Source: Mycoplasmatota bacterium | Lineage (GTDB): Bacteria > Bacillota_I > Bacilli_A > Izemoplasmatales > Hujiaoplasmataceae | DNA length: 50,257 nucleotides | Assembly: GCA_016342455.1 (NCBI GenBank) | Contig: JAEIOE010000011.1 | Coordinates: 1-50,257 of the forward strand | Direction: 5' to 3' | Part shown: piece by piece, positions 17,508 to 25,134 of the stretch | Numbering within the stretch: the first letter of the stretch is position 1 | Layout: each line of letters starts with the position of its first letter | Translations under genes and position numbers: made by a program | Notes under the pieces: generated by a model | What the model was told of the DNA's origin: nothing | The model's database searches: none | The model's input: the letters and a program-made list of their open reading frames with translations, nothing else

Positions 17508-17957
17508 ATGATGAACTATAATGATTTTGTTAATAACGCAAAATTCTATTTGGATAAGAAAATTCACAAAATATCAAATCTAGCAAATTTATCTGCTTAT
17601 ATTTTTAATAATCTAGAAAATATAAATTGGGCTGGTTTTTATTTGATTGAGAATGGAGATTTATACTTAGGACCATTCCAAGGTAAACCTGCTTGTTCTA
17701 ATATTCAAATGGGAAAAGGTGTTTGTGGAACATCAGCTGCTAAAAGAGAAGTTTTAGTGGTTGATGATGTTAATAAATTTAGTGGTCACATCGCTTGTGA
17801 CAGTGTTTCTAAATCTGAAATTGTAATCCCGATTATCACTAAAAATGGGGATTTATTAGGCGTTTTAGATATCGATAGTCCAATTAATTCTAGGTTTGAT
17901 AAAGATTTGGCAAAAGCTTTAGAAAATATCGTCCTCCAATTGGTTGACATTTTATAG
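17508..17957 (+). CDS. msrC: Free methionine-(R)-sulfoxide reductase (GAF-fold, fRMsr)
   Basis: 149 aa. The GAF domain carries NWAGFYL, LGPFQGKPAC, GKGVCGTSA and DVNKFSGHIACDS. Cys63, Cys73 and Cys97 have the same spacing (10 and 24) as the catalytic and resolving cysteines of E. coli fRMsr (84, 94, 118). This supports reduction of free Met-R-sulfoxide rather than a sensory GAF role. Two consecutive ATG codons follow the RBS AAGGAG. Only msrC and rpsD run on the plus strand; the -35 box of rpsD lies in its last codons. Confidence 0.93.
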   Translation: MMNYNDFVNNAKFYLDKKIHKISNLANLSAYIFNNLENINWAGFYLIENGDLYLGPFQGKPACSNIQMGKGVCGTSAAKREVLVVDDVNKFSGHIACDSVSKSEIVIPIITKNGDLLGVLDIDSPINSRFDKDLAKALENIVLQLVDIL

Positions 17958-17972
17958 TCAATAGGCTATAAT
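17944..17972 (+). promoter_or_regulatory. Strong promoter of rpsD
   Basis: Consensus TTGACA (17944-17949), a 17-nt spacer and consensus TATAAT (17967-17972). It overlaps the end of msrC. Start expected near 17979. Confidence 0.92.
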
Positions 17973-17978
17973 ACGTAA

Positions 17979-18125
17979 TGCATGTAATAAAAAGCAGTTG
18001 TTTTAAAGTAATTTAAGAGTTGATTATTCCGAGAGGTTTGGTAGTATTGTTAACTGCTTAACAAGAACGCATCAAAATAATCAATTTAATTTACTTGAAA
18101 CTCCTCAATTACACGTAATAATAAA
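17979..18125 (+). ncRNA. Structured rpsD leader, probable S4 autoregulatory element
   Basis: The ~160-nt leader holds long complementary arms. TTGATTATT (18020-18028) pairs with AATAATCAA (18076-18084), extended by AAGTAA (18006-18011) with TTTACTT (18090-18096). AGCAGTT (17993-17999) can pair with AACTGCT (18052-18058) in the enclosed loop, making a pseudoknot. In Bacillota, S4 represses its own rpsD through a leader RNA, so this is probably the lineage's version. I identify it by position and structure, not by a remembered consensus. Confidence 0.65.
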
Positions 18126-18140
18126 AAAGGAGGAAAATAT

Positions 18141-18740
18141 ATGTCAAGATATACCGGTTCAAACTGGAAAGTTTCGAGACGTTTAAATTACTCAATTTCT
18201 GAAACAGGAAAAGAGTTAAACAAACGCCCTTACGCACCAGGACAACATGGACAAAAACGTAGAAAATTATCTGAATATGGAGCGCAACTTCAAGAAAAAC
18301 AAAAAGTACGTTTTACTTACGGAGTGAATGAAAGACAATTCAAGAAAACTTTCATTGAAGCGAAAAAAATGGTTGGTAAACAAGGTTCTAACTTCTTATT
18401 CTTACTAGAATCAAGATTAGATAACTTAGTTTTTAGAGCAGGATTCGCAAGAACTAGACAACAAGCTAGACAACTTGTAAACCATGGTCATTTCTTATTA
18501 GATGGAAAAAAAGCTACAATCCCTTCAATAAGAGTTAAACCAGGACAAGTAATTACAATCAAAGAACAATCAAAAGATCTTCTTGTAATTAAAGAAGCGT
18601 TAGAATCAGTTGTTGTAAGACAAGAATACATATCATTTGATGATGAAAAAGTCGCAGCTACTTACACAAGATTGCCTGAAAGAAGCGAAATTTTACCAGA
18701 AATCAAAGAAAACCTAATTGTTGAATTATACAACAAATAA
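18141..18740 (+). CDS. rpsD: 30S ribosomal protein S4
   Basis: 199 aa. It starts with [18 protein letters not shown] and has [20 protein letters not shown], the conserved N-terminal S4 segment in the version without zinc-binding cysteines. An S4 RNA-binding domain ([20 protein letters not shown], then [18 protein letters not shown]) follows. S4 nucleates 30S assembly and represses its own synthesis. RBS AAAGGAGG before the ATG. Monocistronic, with leader and terminator. Confidence 0.98.
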   Translation: MSRYTGSNWKVSRRLNYSISETGKELNKRPYAPGQHGQKRRKLSEYGAQLQEKQKVRFTYGVNERQFKKTFIEAKKMVGKQGSNFLFLLESRLDNLVFRAGFARTRQQARQLVNHGHFLLDGKKATIPSIRVKPGQVITIKEQSKDLLVIKEALESVVVRQEYISFDDEKVAATYTRLPERSEILPEIKENLIVELYNK

Positions 18741-18751
18741 AAATTCAAATT

Positions 18752-18779
18752 AAAAAGCTACCAATTGGTAGCTTTTTTT
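18752..18779 (+). terminator. Intrinsic terminator of rpsD
   Basis: AAAAAGCTACC-AATT-GGTAGCTTTTTTT: an 11-bp stem with T tail. The A run on the other side lets it also act for the minus-strand tetR-cupin operon, whose last gene ends at 18793. Confidence 0.92.
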
Positions 18780-18792
18780 ATTTGCTGTATTT

Positions 18793-19110
18793 TTAAAATG
18801 TTCCTGGTGCTGGAGCTTTTACTATTGTTATCTCTAATACTTCTTCATGAGTATTATATACATTCATTACTACCTTATTTGGAATCTTTAATAAAGATCC
18901 TTTAGGATAACTTTGTTCCTCTTGTTGATCTAGTCTTAAAGATAATGTACCTCTCATCACTAACATATATACATTTGAGTTTGATAAATGCTCAGGAAGT
19001 CCTTGACCATTTGGCAAAACAACATGGTTATAATGTAGGAACTCATCCCAGATGACCTTCTCTATTGCAAATTCATCTGTTTGAGCGCAGTTAAATAATT
19101 TTTCAATCAT
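18793..19110 (-). CDS. Cupin-domain protein
   Basis: 105 aa, one cupin barrel. Visible are HLSNSNVYMLVMRGTLSLRL (strands around the first cupin motif) and YPKGSLLKIPNKVVMNVYNT (second motif). The expected metal-binding histidines are largely absent, so a binding rather than catalytic role is possible. RBS AAGGAG lies within the last codons of the upstream membrane protein gene, so the two are coupled. Last gene of the tetR operon. No specific function can be assigned. Confidence 0.75.
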   Translation of the reverse strand: MIEKLFNCAQTDEFAIEKVIWDEFLHYNHVVLPNGQGLPEHLSNSNVYMLVMRGTLSLRLDQQEEQSYPKGSLLKIPNKVVMNVYNTHEEVLEITIVKAPAPGTF

Positions 19111-19112
19111 TT

Positions 19113-19745
19113 CTATTTCTCCTTTAACTTATAGTTTTCTTTTACTTTCTTATAAAATGCTGATTCGTCTTTAAAATAATGAATTGGTTTATAAATAATG
19201 TAAGGCACAAATAATACGATATACAAAACTAAATTGATTTTCAAACTAGCAGATATTATTAAATGTACAAATAATAATAGATAAGCAATATATGCGAAAT
19301 TTTGAATTTTTTTCCAATTATAAAATCGGAATTTAGCTCTAACTTTTTTAAATGAAGTTATAAACAACGGAATAAAAATTATATAAGTGAGCAAACCAAT
19401 AAGTTCATATGTTCCAGAGTAAATGAATTTATCAACAATATAAAATATAGCATGTGGCGTTAATACAATAAATCCGATAATTGACAATTCAGCACGAATA
19501 GAAAACAACTTCTTATACAGTGCTTTTTTCTTATCTAAGACACCTATCATCATCACTACATAGAAGATAGCTAAACCAAGAAAACTCTTGTAGAAAGGCG
19601 TAAAAACCGGTACTTTTCTAAAGAAAGTAGCTATGATAGATATCACAGCAATCAATATATATATGATTGTGCTGTTTTTTCTAATTTGTTTGTTAAAAAA
19701 GTATCCTAATAAAGTAACAATTGCTATTAATGGTAATGTAATCAT
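19113..19745 (-). CDS. Polytopic membrane protein, ferric reductase-like (MsrQ/YedZ-type fold)
   Basis: 210 aa with about six hydrophobic segments. The middle resembles the ferric-reductase transmembrane domain: RAELSIIGFIVLTPHAIFYI, then FITSFKKVRAKFRFYNWKKIQNFAYIAYLLLFVHLI. His residues in TPHAIF and FVHLI could bind haem. The LH normally found in the WK-x-LH position of MsrQ is Q here (KKIQNF), so haem binding is uncertain. It overlaps tetR by 4 nt (ATGA). No MsrP partner is in the window. It could be a shortened or re-purposed family member. Confidence 0.55.
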   Translation of the reverse strand: MITLPLIAIVTLLGYFFNKQIRKNSTIIYILIAVISIIATFFRKVPVFTPFYKSFLGLAIFYVVMMIGVLDKKKALYKKLFSIRAELSIIGFIVLTPHAIFYIVDKFIYSGTYELIGLLTYIIFIPLFITSFKKVRAKFRFYNWKKIQNFAYIAYLLLFVHLIISASLKINLVLYIVLFVPYIIYKPIHYFKDESAFYKKVKENYKLKEK

Positions 19746-20338
19746 TTTATTCCTCTTTCTAAAATTTGAAATCTATTTTTGAATAAAGCCAAACTTTCAT
19801 CAATACTCATAAGATTATCTATGGCTTTCATATATGTTAACAAATAAGTATTCATACATAAATCTAAGAAGTCTCTCCATTCGTTTTGAGGCATTTTATA
19901 GTTGTCTTTGAAACTATCTAACACTTCAAAAATTGGTCTTTCTTTATTTAACGTATCCTTTTCATGAAAACCAAGATTCTGTGTCACTGTATATCTAAAG
20001 TAATGTTGAATTAACAATTTCTTTTCCGAATGATGAGAAATTGTTATATCGCTCTCAAAAAGATTTCTAAGCACTTCAAAGAAACTTAAGTTGTTAGAGG
20101 ACTTTATCTTTTTGACTTGCATGATTCTTTCTTCTTGTAAGGTTTTAACAACGGTTAAATAATAGTCTTGAATATTTTCAAAATAGGCATAGAAAGATCC
20201 CCTTGGTATATTCGCTGCTTCCACTATCATTTTCACATCTACTTCTTCGTAGATTTTTTTTGAAAACAGTTTTTCTCCAACCGCTATAATAGCTTTTCTC
20301 TTTTCTGAGTTAATTCTTTGAAATGTTTCTTTTGGCAT
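19742..20338 (-). CDS. TetR-family transcriptional regulator
   Basis: 198 aa from the ATG at 20338, which is preceded by AAAGGAG; an upstream in-frame GTG lies in the operator region. The N-terminal HTH (~10-55) reads AIIAVGEKLFSKKIYEEVDVKMIVEAANIPRGSFYAYF, a clear TetR signature with GSFYAYF. The C-terminal ligand domain is unassigned. First gene of a three-gene operon. A perfect palindrome (20354-20366) just upstream suggests autoregulation. The inducer is unknown. Confidence 0.92.
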   Translation of the reverse strand: MPKETFQRINSEKRKAIIAVGEKLFSKKIYEEVDVKMIVEAANIPRGSFYAYFENIQDYYLTVVKTLQEERIMQVKKIKSSNNLSFFEVLRNLFESDITISHHSEKKLLIQHYFRYTVTQNLGFHEKDTLNKERPIFEVLDSFKDNYKMPQNEWRDFLDLCMNTYLLTYMKAIDNLMSIDESLALFKNRFQILERGIK

Positions 20339-20353
20339 AATTACTCCTTTAAA

Positions 20354-20366
20354 TGACACAGTGTCA
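20354..20366. promoter_or_regulatory. Candidate TetR-type operator
   Basis: Perfect 13-bp palindrome TGACAC-A-GTGTCA, 16 bp before the tetR ATG and overlapping the probable transcription start. TGACA/TGTCA half-sites are common among TetR/AcrR operators. Confidence 0.65.
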
Positions 20367-20405
20367 CTATAATACTACAACTTGTTAAAAATAGCAATCA
20401 ATAAG

Positions 20406-20436
20406 CAAAAAAAAATCACCTCATTTTTGAGGTGAT
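20406..20436 (-). terminator. Intrinsic terminator of the pgk-ptsH-tpiA operon
   Basis: ATCACCTCA and TGAGGTGAT form a 9-bp stem with a 4-nt loop (20436-20415), followed by about nine T on the minus strand. It lies directly after the tpiA stop. Confidence 0.92.
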
Positions 20437-20443
20437 ATTTTAA

Positions 20444-21202
20444 TTATTTTTTTACTGCAGCATTTACCATAGTGATAAACATGTCAGCATCTAAAGCGGC
20501 TCCACCGATTAAAGCTCCATCAATGTTTGCTTTTGAGATAATTTCATCAATATTTGCTGGTTTCACTGAACCACCATATTGAATTCTAATAGCATCAGCT
20601 ACTACTGAGCCATACATTTCTCTTACTAAAGTTCTAATAAAAGCACATGTTTCTTCAGCTTGATCAGCTGTAGCAGTTTTTCCAGTACCGATTGCCCAGA
20701 TTGGTTCGTATGCGATTACGATTCTTTCCATATCGATAGCTGAAATACCTTTGAATGCTGCTTTGATTTGTGTTGTTAACAATTGGTTTGTAAGATTGTT
20801 TTCTCTTTCTTCCAAATGTTCACCAACACATACGATTGGTAGTAAATCATTTCTTAATGCTGCTTTGATTTTTTTGTTTACCATTTCGTCTGTTTCATTG
20901 AATATGTTTCTTCTTTCACTATGACCAATGATTACATAATCAACATTGTAAGAATTAAGTAATTTACCTGAAAGTTCTCCAGTGTAAGCTCCTTCGTCTT
21001 CATAAAAAACGTTTTGAGCACCTATTCTTAGGTTTTCACCTTGTCTTTTGATTAAACATCTCATTAAAGGAGCTTGTGCACAGATTACTGAGTCTACTTC
21101 CTTAATTGATGGCATTGCTTCAGAAACTTTATAGATAAAAGCGATTGCTTCGTCTCTAGTTTTGAACATTTTCCAATTTCCTGCGATGATTGGTTTTCTC
21201 AT
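20444..21202 (-). CDS. tpiA: Triosephosphate isomerase
   Basis: 252 aa TIM barrel converting dihydroxyacetone phosphate and glyceraldehyde-3-phosphate. Visible: N-terminal AGNWKMF (catalytic Lys13-type), IGHSERR with the catalytic His (~95), AYEPIWAIGTGKTA with the catalytic Glu (~167) at the start of the flexible loop, and YGGSVKPANI near the C terminus. Follows ptsH by 11 nt. Last gene of a pgk-ptsH-tpiA operon. Confidence 0.98.
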   Translation of the reverse strand: MRKPIIAGNWKMFKTRDEAIAFIYKVSEAMPSIKEVDSVICAQAPLMRCLIKRQGENLRIGAQNVFYEDEGAYTGELSGKLLNSYNVDYVIIGHSERRNIFNETDEMVNKKIKAALRNDLLPIVCVGEHLEERENNLTNQLLTTQIKAAFKGISAIDMERIVIAYEPIWAIGTGKTATADQAEETCAFIRTLVREMYGSVVADAIRIQYGGSVKPANIDEIISKANIDGALIGGAALDADMFITMVNAAVKK

Positions 21203-21213
21203 TTATATCATTC

Positions 21214-21459
21214 CTATCCTAATAATTTTTCAATCTCTTGGATTGCTTTTAGTGAGTCAGCTCCATTAGCTACTACTTTTACGTTTTCACCATTTGGAAC
21301 AGCCAAGCTCATAAGTCCTAGAATTGATTTTGCATCAATTCTTACATTATCATATTGAAGGTAAATTTCAACATCATATTTATTGGAAACTTGAACTAAC
21401 TTGTTAGCTAGTTGAGCATGTAAGCCTTTTGTACTCTCTATAGTTATAATTTTTTCCAT
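21214..21459 (-). CDS. ptsH: HPr-like phosphocarrier with altered active-site motif
   Basis: 81 aa, slightly short for HPr (~85-88). The KGLHAQLANKLV segment corresponds to the GLHARPA active site. His14 is kept, but the near-invariant Arg and Pro after it are Gln16 and Leu17. KSILGLMSLAVPNGE keeps the Ser46-equivalent (Ser45), the HPr kinase target. It may still be the PTS phosphocarrier, or a regulatory HPr/Crh-like protein. It lies between pgk and tpiA, which is unusual for ptsH (normally beside ptsI). Confidence 0.82.
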   Translation of the reverse strand: MEKIITIESTKGLHAQLANKLVQVSNKYDVEIYLQYDNVRIDAKSILGLMSLAVPNGENVKVVANGADSLKAIQEIEKLLG

Positions 21460-21527
21460 TTGTTTTCTCCTATTGAATATCCGGCTATATTATTCTATAC
21501 CTTTTGGCATAATATTGCAAGAATTTA

Positions 21528-22760
21528 TTATTCGTGTTCACAATCGCAGCCTGAACCACAATTGCATTCTTCTTGATCATTTAAAGATTCAACACCAGGA
21601 AGTTTCTTTCCTTCTAAGAATTCTAATGAAGCTCCTCCACCTGTTGAAATGTGTGTGAATTTGTCTCTATATCCCATTTGTATCGCTGCAGCAGCTGAAT
21701 CTCCACCACCGATAATTGTTCTAGCGCCTTTTAAGTTAGCTAATACTTCACAAACTGCTTCTGTTCCTTTTGCAAAGTTAGCAAATTCGAATACACCCAT
21801 AGGTCCATTCCAAACTACTGTTTTAGCTCCTTTTAATTCTTTTGTGAATAACTTAATTGTTTTAGGACCAATGTCTAATCCCATTTCATCTTCTTTTAAC
21901 CCTTTATAACCAGTTGCTCTAAAAGGAGCATCTTCTGCAAATTCTTTAGTAACGACAACATCTACTGGTAATATAATTTTTCCATTTGCTTTCGCTAAAA
22001 TTGTATTTGCTAATTCTAATTTATCATTTTCACATAGTGAAGTACCAATGTTATGTCCTTGTGCTTTCATGAATGTATAAGCCATTCCTCCACCGATAAG
22101 AATTTTATCCGCTTTGATAAGCAAGTTTTCAATAACATTAATCTTGTCAGAAACTTTCGCTCCACCTAAAATAGCAACGAAAGGTCTTTCTGGCTTGTCT
22201 ACAGTATCACCAATGTACTTTAATTCTTTTTCCATTAAGAATCCTGCAGCTGCTTCTAAGCAGTTAGCAATACCTACGTTTGATGCATGGCTTCTATGAG
22301 CCGTTCCGAAAGCATCATTCACAAATACATCTCCTAAGCTTGCCCAATATGCACCAAGTGCTGGGTCATTCTTAGATTCTTTTTTACCATCTAAGTCTTC
22401 GTATCTTGTATTTTGTAACATAACAACTTCTGATTCTTTCATGTTGTTAATTGCCGCTTCAAGTTCTGCGCCTCTTGTTTGATTAACAAACAGTACATCT
22501 TTCCCTAACAATTCTTGAAGTCTTTTAGCCACTGGCTCTAATGAGTTTTTAGCTAAATCTGCTTCTGATTTAATTCTACCTAAATGAGAAAGTAAAATTA
22601 CCTTAGCATTTTCTTCTAATAAGTAGTTAATTGTTGGTAAGGCTTGAATGATTCTGTTATCGTCTGAGATGACACCGTCAATAATTGGTACATTAAAGTC
22701 AACTCTAACTAATACTTTTTTACCTTTAACATTTAAATCTTCTAATGTTTTCTTTTTCAT
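21528..22760 (-). CDS. pgk: Phosphoglycerate kinase with Cys-rich C-terminal tail
   Basis: 410 aa, 10-15 longer than usual. Motifs: [11 protein letters not shown] with substrate-binding residues, [35 protein letters not shown] and GGGDSAAA near the nucleotide site. It makes ATP from 1,3-bisphosphoglycerate. The normal family end ...[12 protein letters not shown] is followed by [15 protein letters not shown], containing Cys in CxCxxxCxC spacing, probably metal-binding. AGGAGG lies before the ATG; TATAAT at 22797-22792. Confidence 0.97.
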   Translation of the reverse strand: MKKKTLEDLNVKGKKVLVRVDFNVPIIDGVISDDNRIIQALPTINYLLEENAKVILLSHLGRIKSEADLAKNSLEPVAKRLQELLGKDVLFVNQTRGAELEAAINNMKESEVVMLQNTRYEDLDGKKESKNDPALGAYWASLGDVFVNDAFGTAHRSHASNVGIANCLEAAAGFLMEKELKYIGDTVDKPERPFVAILGGAKVSDKINVIENLLIKADKILIGGGMAYTFMKAQGHNIGTSLCENDKLELANTILAKANGKIILPVDVVVTKEFAEDAPFRATGYKGLKEDEMGLDIGPKTIKLFTKELKGAKTVVWNGPMGVFEFANFAKGTEAVCEVLANLKGARTIIGGGDSAAAAIQMGYRDKFTHISTGGGASLEFLEGKKLPGVESLNDQEECNCGSGCDCEHE

Positions 22761-22791
22761 AAGAAATCCTCCTATTTGTTTAGACGATATA

Positions 22792-22797
22792 ATTATA
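22792..22797 (-). promoter_or_regulatory. -10 box upstream of pgk
   Basis: Consensus TATAAT, about 32 nt before the ATG. A TTGATG lies 20 nt upstream, longer than ideal, so the -35 element is unclear. Confidence 0.5.
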
Positions 22798-22859
22798 CAA
22801 AAAAAAACGATATTTTTCCATCAAAATGTATATATAATAAATATATGAAAACACTTTCT

Positions 22860-23258
22860 TTAATTTAAGTAGTTTAATATCGATCTACATTTATCGATTT
22901 GCATCTGAAAGACGTGTTTTTTTCTAAGTTTTATTGAATGTTTATCTCGAAAATTAATAATAATAGTTTCACCGATATATTCATAGCTAACAATGGAAAA
23001 GTAATTAATATAGAAAGAATTTTCTAATCGATAACTCTTAATACACATAAACAGATTATTTTTATCAATATATATCGGAACTTTAGATTTAAAACCTAAT
23101 ACTTTCTTAATCGTTTTTTCTCTTGAAGTTAAATCAGTTAATGCTTTTTTCAATAGATTATTTAAGAAAGTTTGTATCGGAATATCCATTATAATTATTT
23201 CATTTCCTTTTGAGACATATAGTTTGTAATCTTCTGTTCTTTTAAAATAGTTATACAT
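22860..23258 (-). CDS. ComK-like competence transcription factor homologue
   Basis: 132 aa, shorter than B. subtilis ComK (192) but matching its pattern: a basic TSREKTIKKVLGFKSKVPIY segment (compare ...GRKAGTYEVTKISHKPPIMV), then IDKNNLFMCIKSY (compare FLFPTLS), a strand region with ETIIINFRDKHSIKL (compare DTEVTFSNGKTMEL), and a final FQMQIDKCRSIL (compare FENQVYRTAWL). ComK activates DNA-uptake genes in Bacillus. The C-terminal part of ComK is absent. Assignment is by remembered pattern. It reads towards pgk with no terminator between. Confidence 0.62.
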   Translation of the reverse strand: MYNYFKRTEDYKLYVSKGNEIIIMDIPIQTFLNNLLKKALTDLTSREKTIKKVLGFKSKVPIYIDKNNLFMCIKSYRLENSFYINYFSIVSYEYIGETIIINFRDKHSIKLRKKHVFQMQIDKCRSILNYLN

Positions 23259-23305
23259 GCTATCACCACTAATAATACTACCATATAAACAGCATTTTTG
23301 ACTTG

Positions 23306-23332
23306 AAAAAAACCACCAAATTTGGTGGTTTT
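23306..23332 (-). terminator. Intrinsic terminator of the UgpC-type ATPase gene
   Basis: AAAACCACC-AAATTT-GGTGGTTTT followed by further T on the minus strand, directly behind the stop codon at 23351. Confidence 0.9.
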
Positions 23333-23350
23333 AATTATATTAGTTTCTAA

Positions 23351-24457
23351 TTATTGTTCAACGATTCTAAGTTCTGTTTCAGGATCAAAGAAATGAGATT
23401 TAGCCATGTTAATTGACAATACTAATTTATCTCCAATACCTAAGTCAGCTCTTGCACTTACTTTTGCGATAATGTTATAAGATCCAATTGTAATATGAAT
23501 ATTAGTTTCTGCACCAAGTAACTCAGCTACATCAACAGTAAATTCATGTTTTGCATCTTTATATTCTTCTAAGTATCTTTCTTCATCATGTAAATCTTCT
23601 GGTCTGAATCCAAGAACGATATCCTTGTTAATGAATTTTTGATCTTTTAGTAATTTTACATGTTTTGGATCTACTTTTATTTTTAATCCTTCACAAGTGA
23701 AAATTCCTTTTTCATCTACTTTACCTTCTAAGAAGTTCATAGCTGGAGTTCCAATGAATCCACCAACAAACATGTTATTAGGGAAATCATAAATTTGTTT
23801 TGGAGCACCGATTTGTTGAATTCTACCATCTTTCATAACTACGATTCTTGTAGCCATAGTCATCGCTTCAATTTGGTCATGGGTTACATAGATAGTTGTT
23901 GTAGCTAATCTTTCATGTAACTTGATTAACTCAGCTCTCATGGCAACTCTTAATTTTGCATCAAGATTTGATAATGGTTCATCCATTAAGAATACTTTCG
24001 CATCCCTAACAATTGCTCTACCTAACGCAACTCTTTGACGTTGTCCACCTGATAATGCTTTTGGTTTACGGTCTAAATAACCTGTTAAACCTAAGATATC
24101 AGCTGCATTGTCAACTCTTTTTTGAATTTCGTCTTTAGGCATTTTTCTTAGCTTAAGACCGAAAGCCATATTATCATATACAGTCATATGTGGATATAGT
24201 GCATAAGATTGGAACACCATTGCGATGTTTCTGTCTTTTGGCGCGATATCATTAACTAATATATCATCGATATATAATTCACCTGCAGTAATTTCTTCTA
24301 GTCCAGCAACCATTCTTAATGTTGTAGTTTTTCCACAACCTGATGGTCCTACAAATACGATAAATTCTTTATCCTTTACTTCTAATGCAAAGTCGAAAAC
24401 AGCTTGAACACCATTGTCATATACTTTGTCTAATCCTTTGAAACTTAAAGTAGCCAT
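23351..24457 (-). CDS. ugpC: Carbohydrate ABC transporter ATPase (MalK/UgpC/MsmK type)
   Basis: 368 aa. Nucleotide-binding domain with Walker A GPSGCGKTTTLR, Q-loop VFQSYALYPHMT, signature LSGGQRQRVALGRAIVR, Walker B VFLMDEPLSNLDAKLR and switch His YVTHDQIEAMT. A C-terminal OB/TOBE regulatory domain (~240-368) includes VLGFRPEDLH. It energises binding-protein-dependent sugar uptake. No permease or binding protein is adjacent, so it may serve several transporters as S. mutans MsmK does (inference). AGGAGG RBS. Two palindromes lie upstream. Confidence 0.93.
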   Translation of the reverse strand: MATLSFKGLDKVYDNGVQAVFDFALEVKDKEFIVFVGPSGCGKTTTLRMVAGLEEITAGELYIDDILVNDIAPKDRNIAMVFQSYALYPHMTVYDNMAFGLKLRKMPKDEIQKRVDNAADILGLTGYLDRKPKALSGGQRQRVALGRAIVRDAKVFLMDEPLSNLDAKLRVAMRAELIKLHERLATTTIYVTHDQIEAMTMATRIVVMKDGRIQQIGAPKQIYDFPNNMFVGGFIGTPAMNFLEGKVDEKGIFTCEGLKIKVDPKHVKLLKDQKFINKDIVLGFRPEDLHDEERYLEEYKDAKHEFTVDVAELLGAETNIHITIGSYNIIAKVSARADLGIGDKLVLSINMAKSHFFDPETELRIVEQ

Positions 24458-24489
24458 TTATTTCCTCCTATAATTAATACTTATTTCGT

Positions 24490-24515
24490 TGTAATTATTA
24501 TACAAAAAAAAAGAT
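24490..24515 (-). promoter_or_regulatory. Probable promoter of the UgpC-type ATPase gene
   Basis: A T-rich run leads to TTGTATAAT on the minus strand (TATAAT near 24502-24497), about 40 nt before the start codon. The -35 region would fall beside the palindromes at 24525-24572. No good -35 hexamer is seen. Confidence 0.4.
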
Positions 24516-24524
24516 GAGAATCAT

Positions 24525-24572
24525 ATATGCAACATGCACAAATCCCATCTCTCCCTTGTGCAAGCTGCACAA
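24525..24572. promoter_or_regulatory. Two phased operator-like palindromes
   Basis: Site A, TTGTGCA-AGC-TGCACAA (24556-24572), is a perfect 7+7 inverted repeat. Site B, ATATGCA-ACA-TGCACAA (24525-24541), shares one half exactly. Centres are 31 bp apart, about three helical turns, so two dimers would bind on one face. They lie between the PucR-type HTH gene and the ATPase gene. The binding protein is not known. Confidence 0.6.
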
Positions 24573-24573
24573 A

Positions 24574-25134
24574 TTAATATCTAAACAATAAATATATCGC
24601 TAAAGCCCCACTAAATTTTCTTACATCAATCTCTGTTTTTTTAATAAAGTTATCTAAACGATAGTTCAAAGTGTTACGATGCATATACAGCGCTTTTGAT
24701 GTTTTAGTTGCGTTTAAGTCTTGATCAATAAAGCCTAAAATAGTTTCTATCGTTTCTGGACTAAAATGGTTGTAATAATAATTTCTTAATCTTTTGATTA
24801 ATTCTATTTTATTAAGTTTCACTAATTCATAGATTAAATCTTCAATTAAATAAATACCCTTGTTTAAATTTGGTAGAACATCTAGTATTTCTTGAATAGG
24901 AAACGTAAAATTAATAGGGTTCGCGAACGCAGTAAAATCCTGAAATAATTCCACCATAATAAAATCTCTTGCCTTTTTCAACGTATTAACATTGAATTCA
25001 TCAATTATAGTAATTTCAAGATAGTTTTCCTCTATTTGTTTCACACTGTATTCTTCATATATATTTAATACAGAAATGATTTCATTTTGGTTAGTCCCTT
25101 TCAAGTAAATATAAGCTTTTCTAGAATCAATCAA
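24574..25134 (-). CDS. PucR/CdaR-type helix-turn-helix protein without sensor domain
   Basis: 186 aa. The C-terminal ~60 residues (ETILGFIDQDLNATKTSKALYMHRNTLNYRLDNFIKK) match the PucR C-terminal HTH with the typical HRNTLNYRL. The N-terminal ~120 residues are not a recognised sensor domain. The start is TTG, overlapping the DUF4956 stop (TTGA), with AAAGGAG 11 nt upstream, so it is translationally coupled. It ends two bases from palindrome A and could control the next gene or its own operon; that is inference. Confidence 0.78.
   Translation of the reverse strand: MIDSRKAYIYLKGTNQNEIISVLNIYEEYSVKQIEENYLEITIIDEFNVNTLKKARDFIMVELFQDFTAFANPINFTFPIQEILDVLPNLNKGIYLIEDLIYELVKLNKIELIKRLRNYYYNHFSPETIETILGFIDQDLNATKTSKALYMHRNTLNYRLDNFIKKTEIDVRKFSGALAIYLLFRY

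Noticed and set aside
21649-21909. Plus-strand open frame inside pgk
   Set aside because: Overlaps conserved pgk motifs on the minus strand; antisense shadow.
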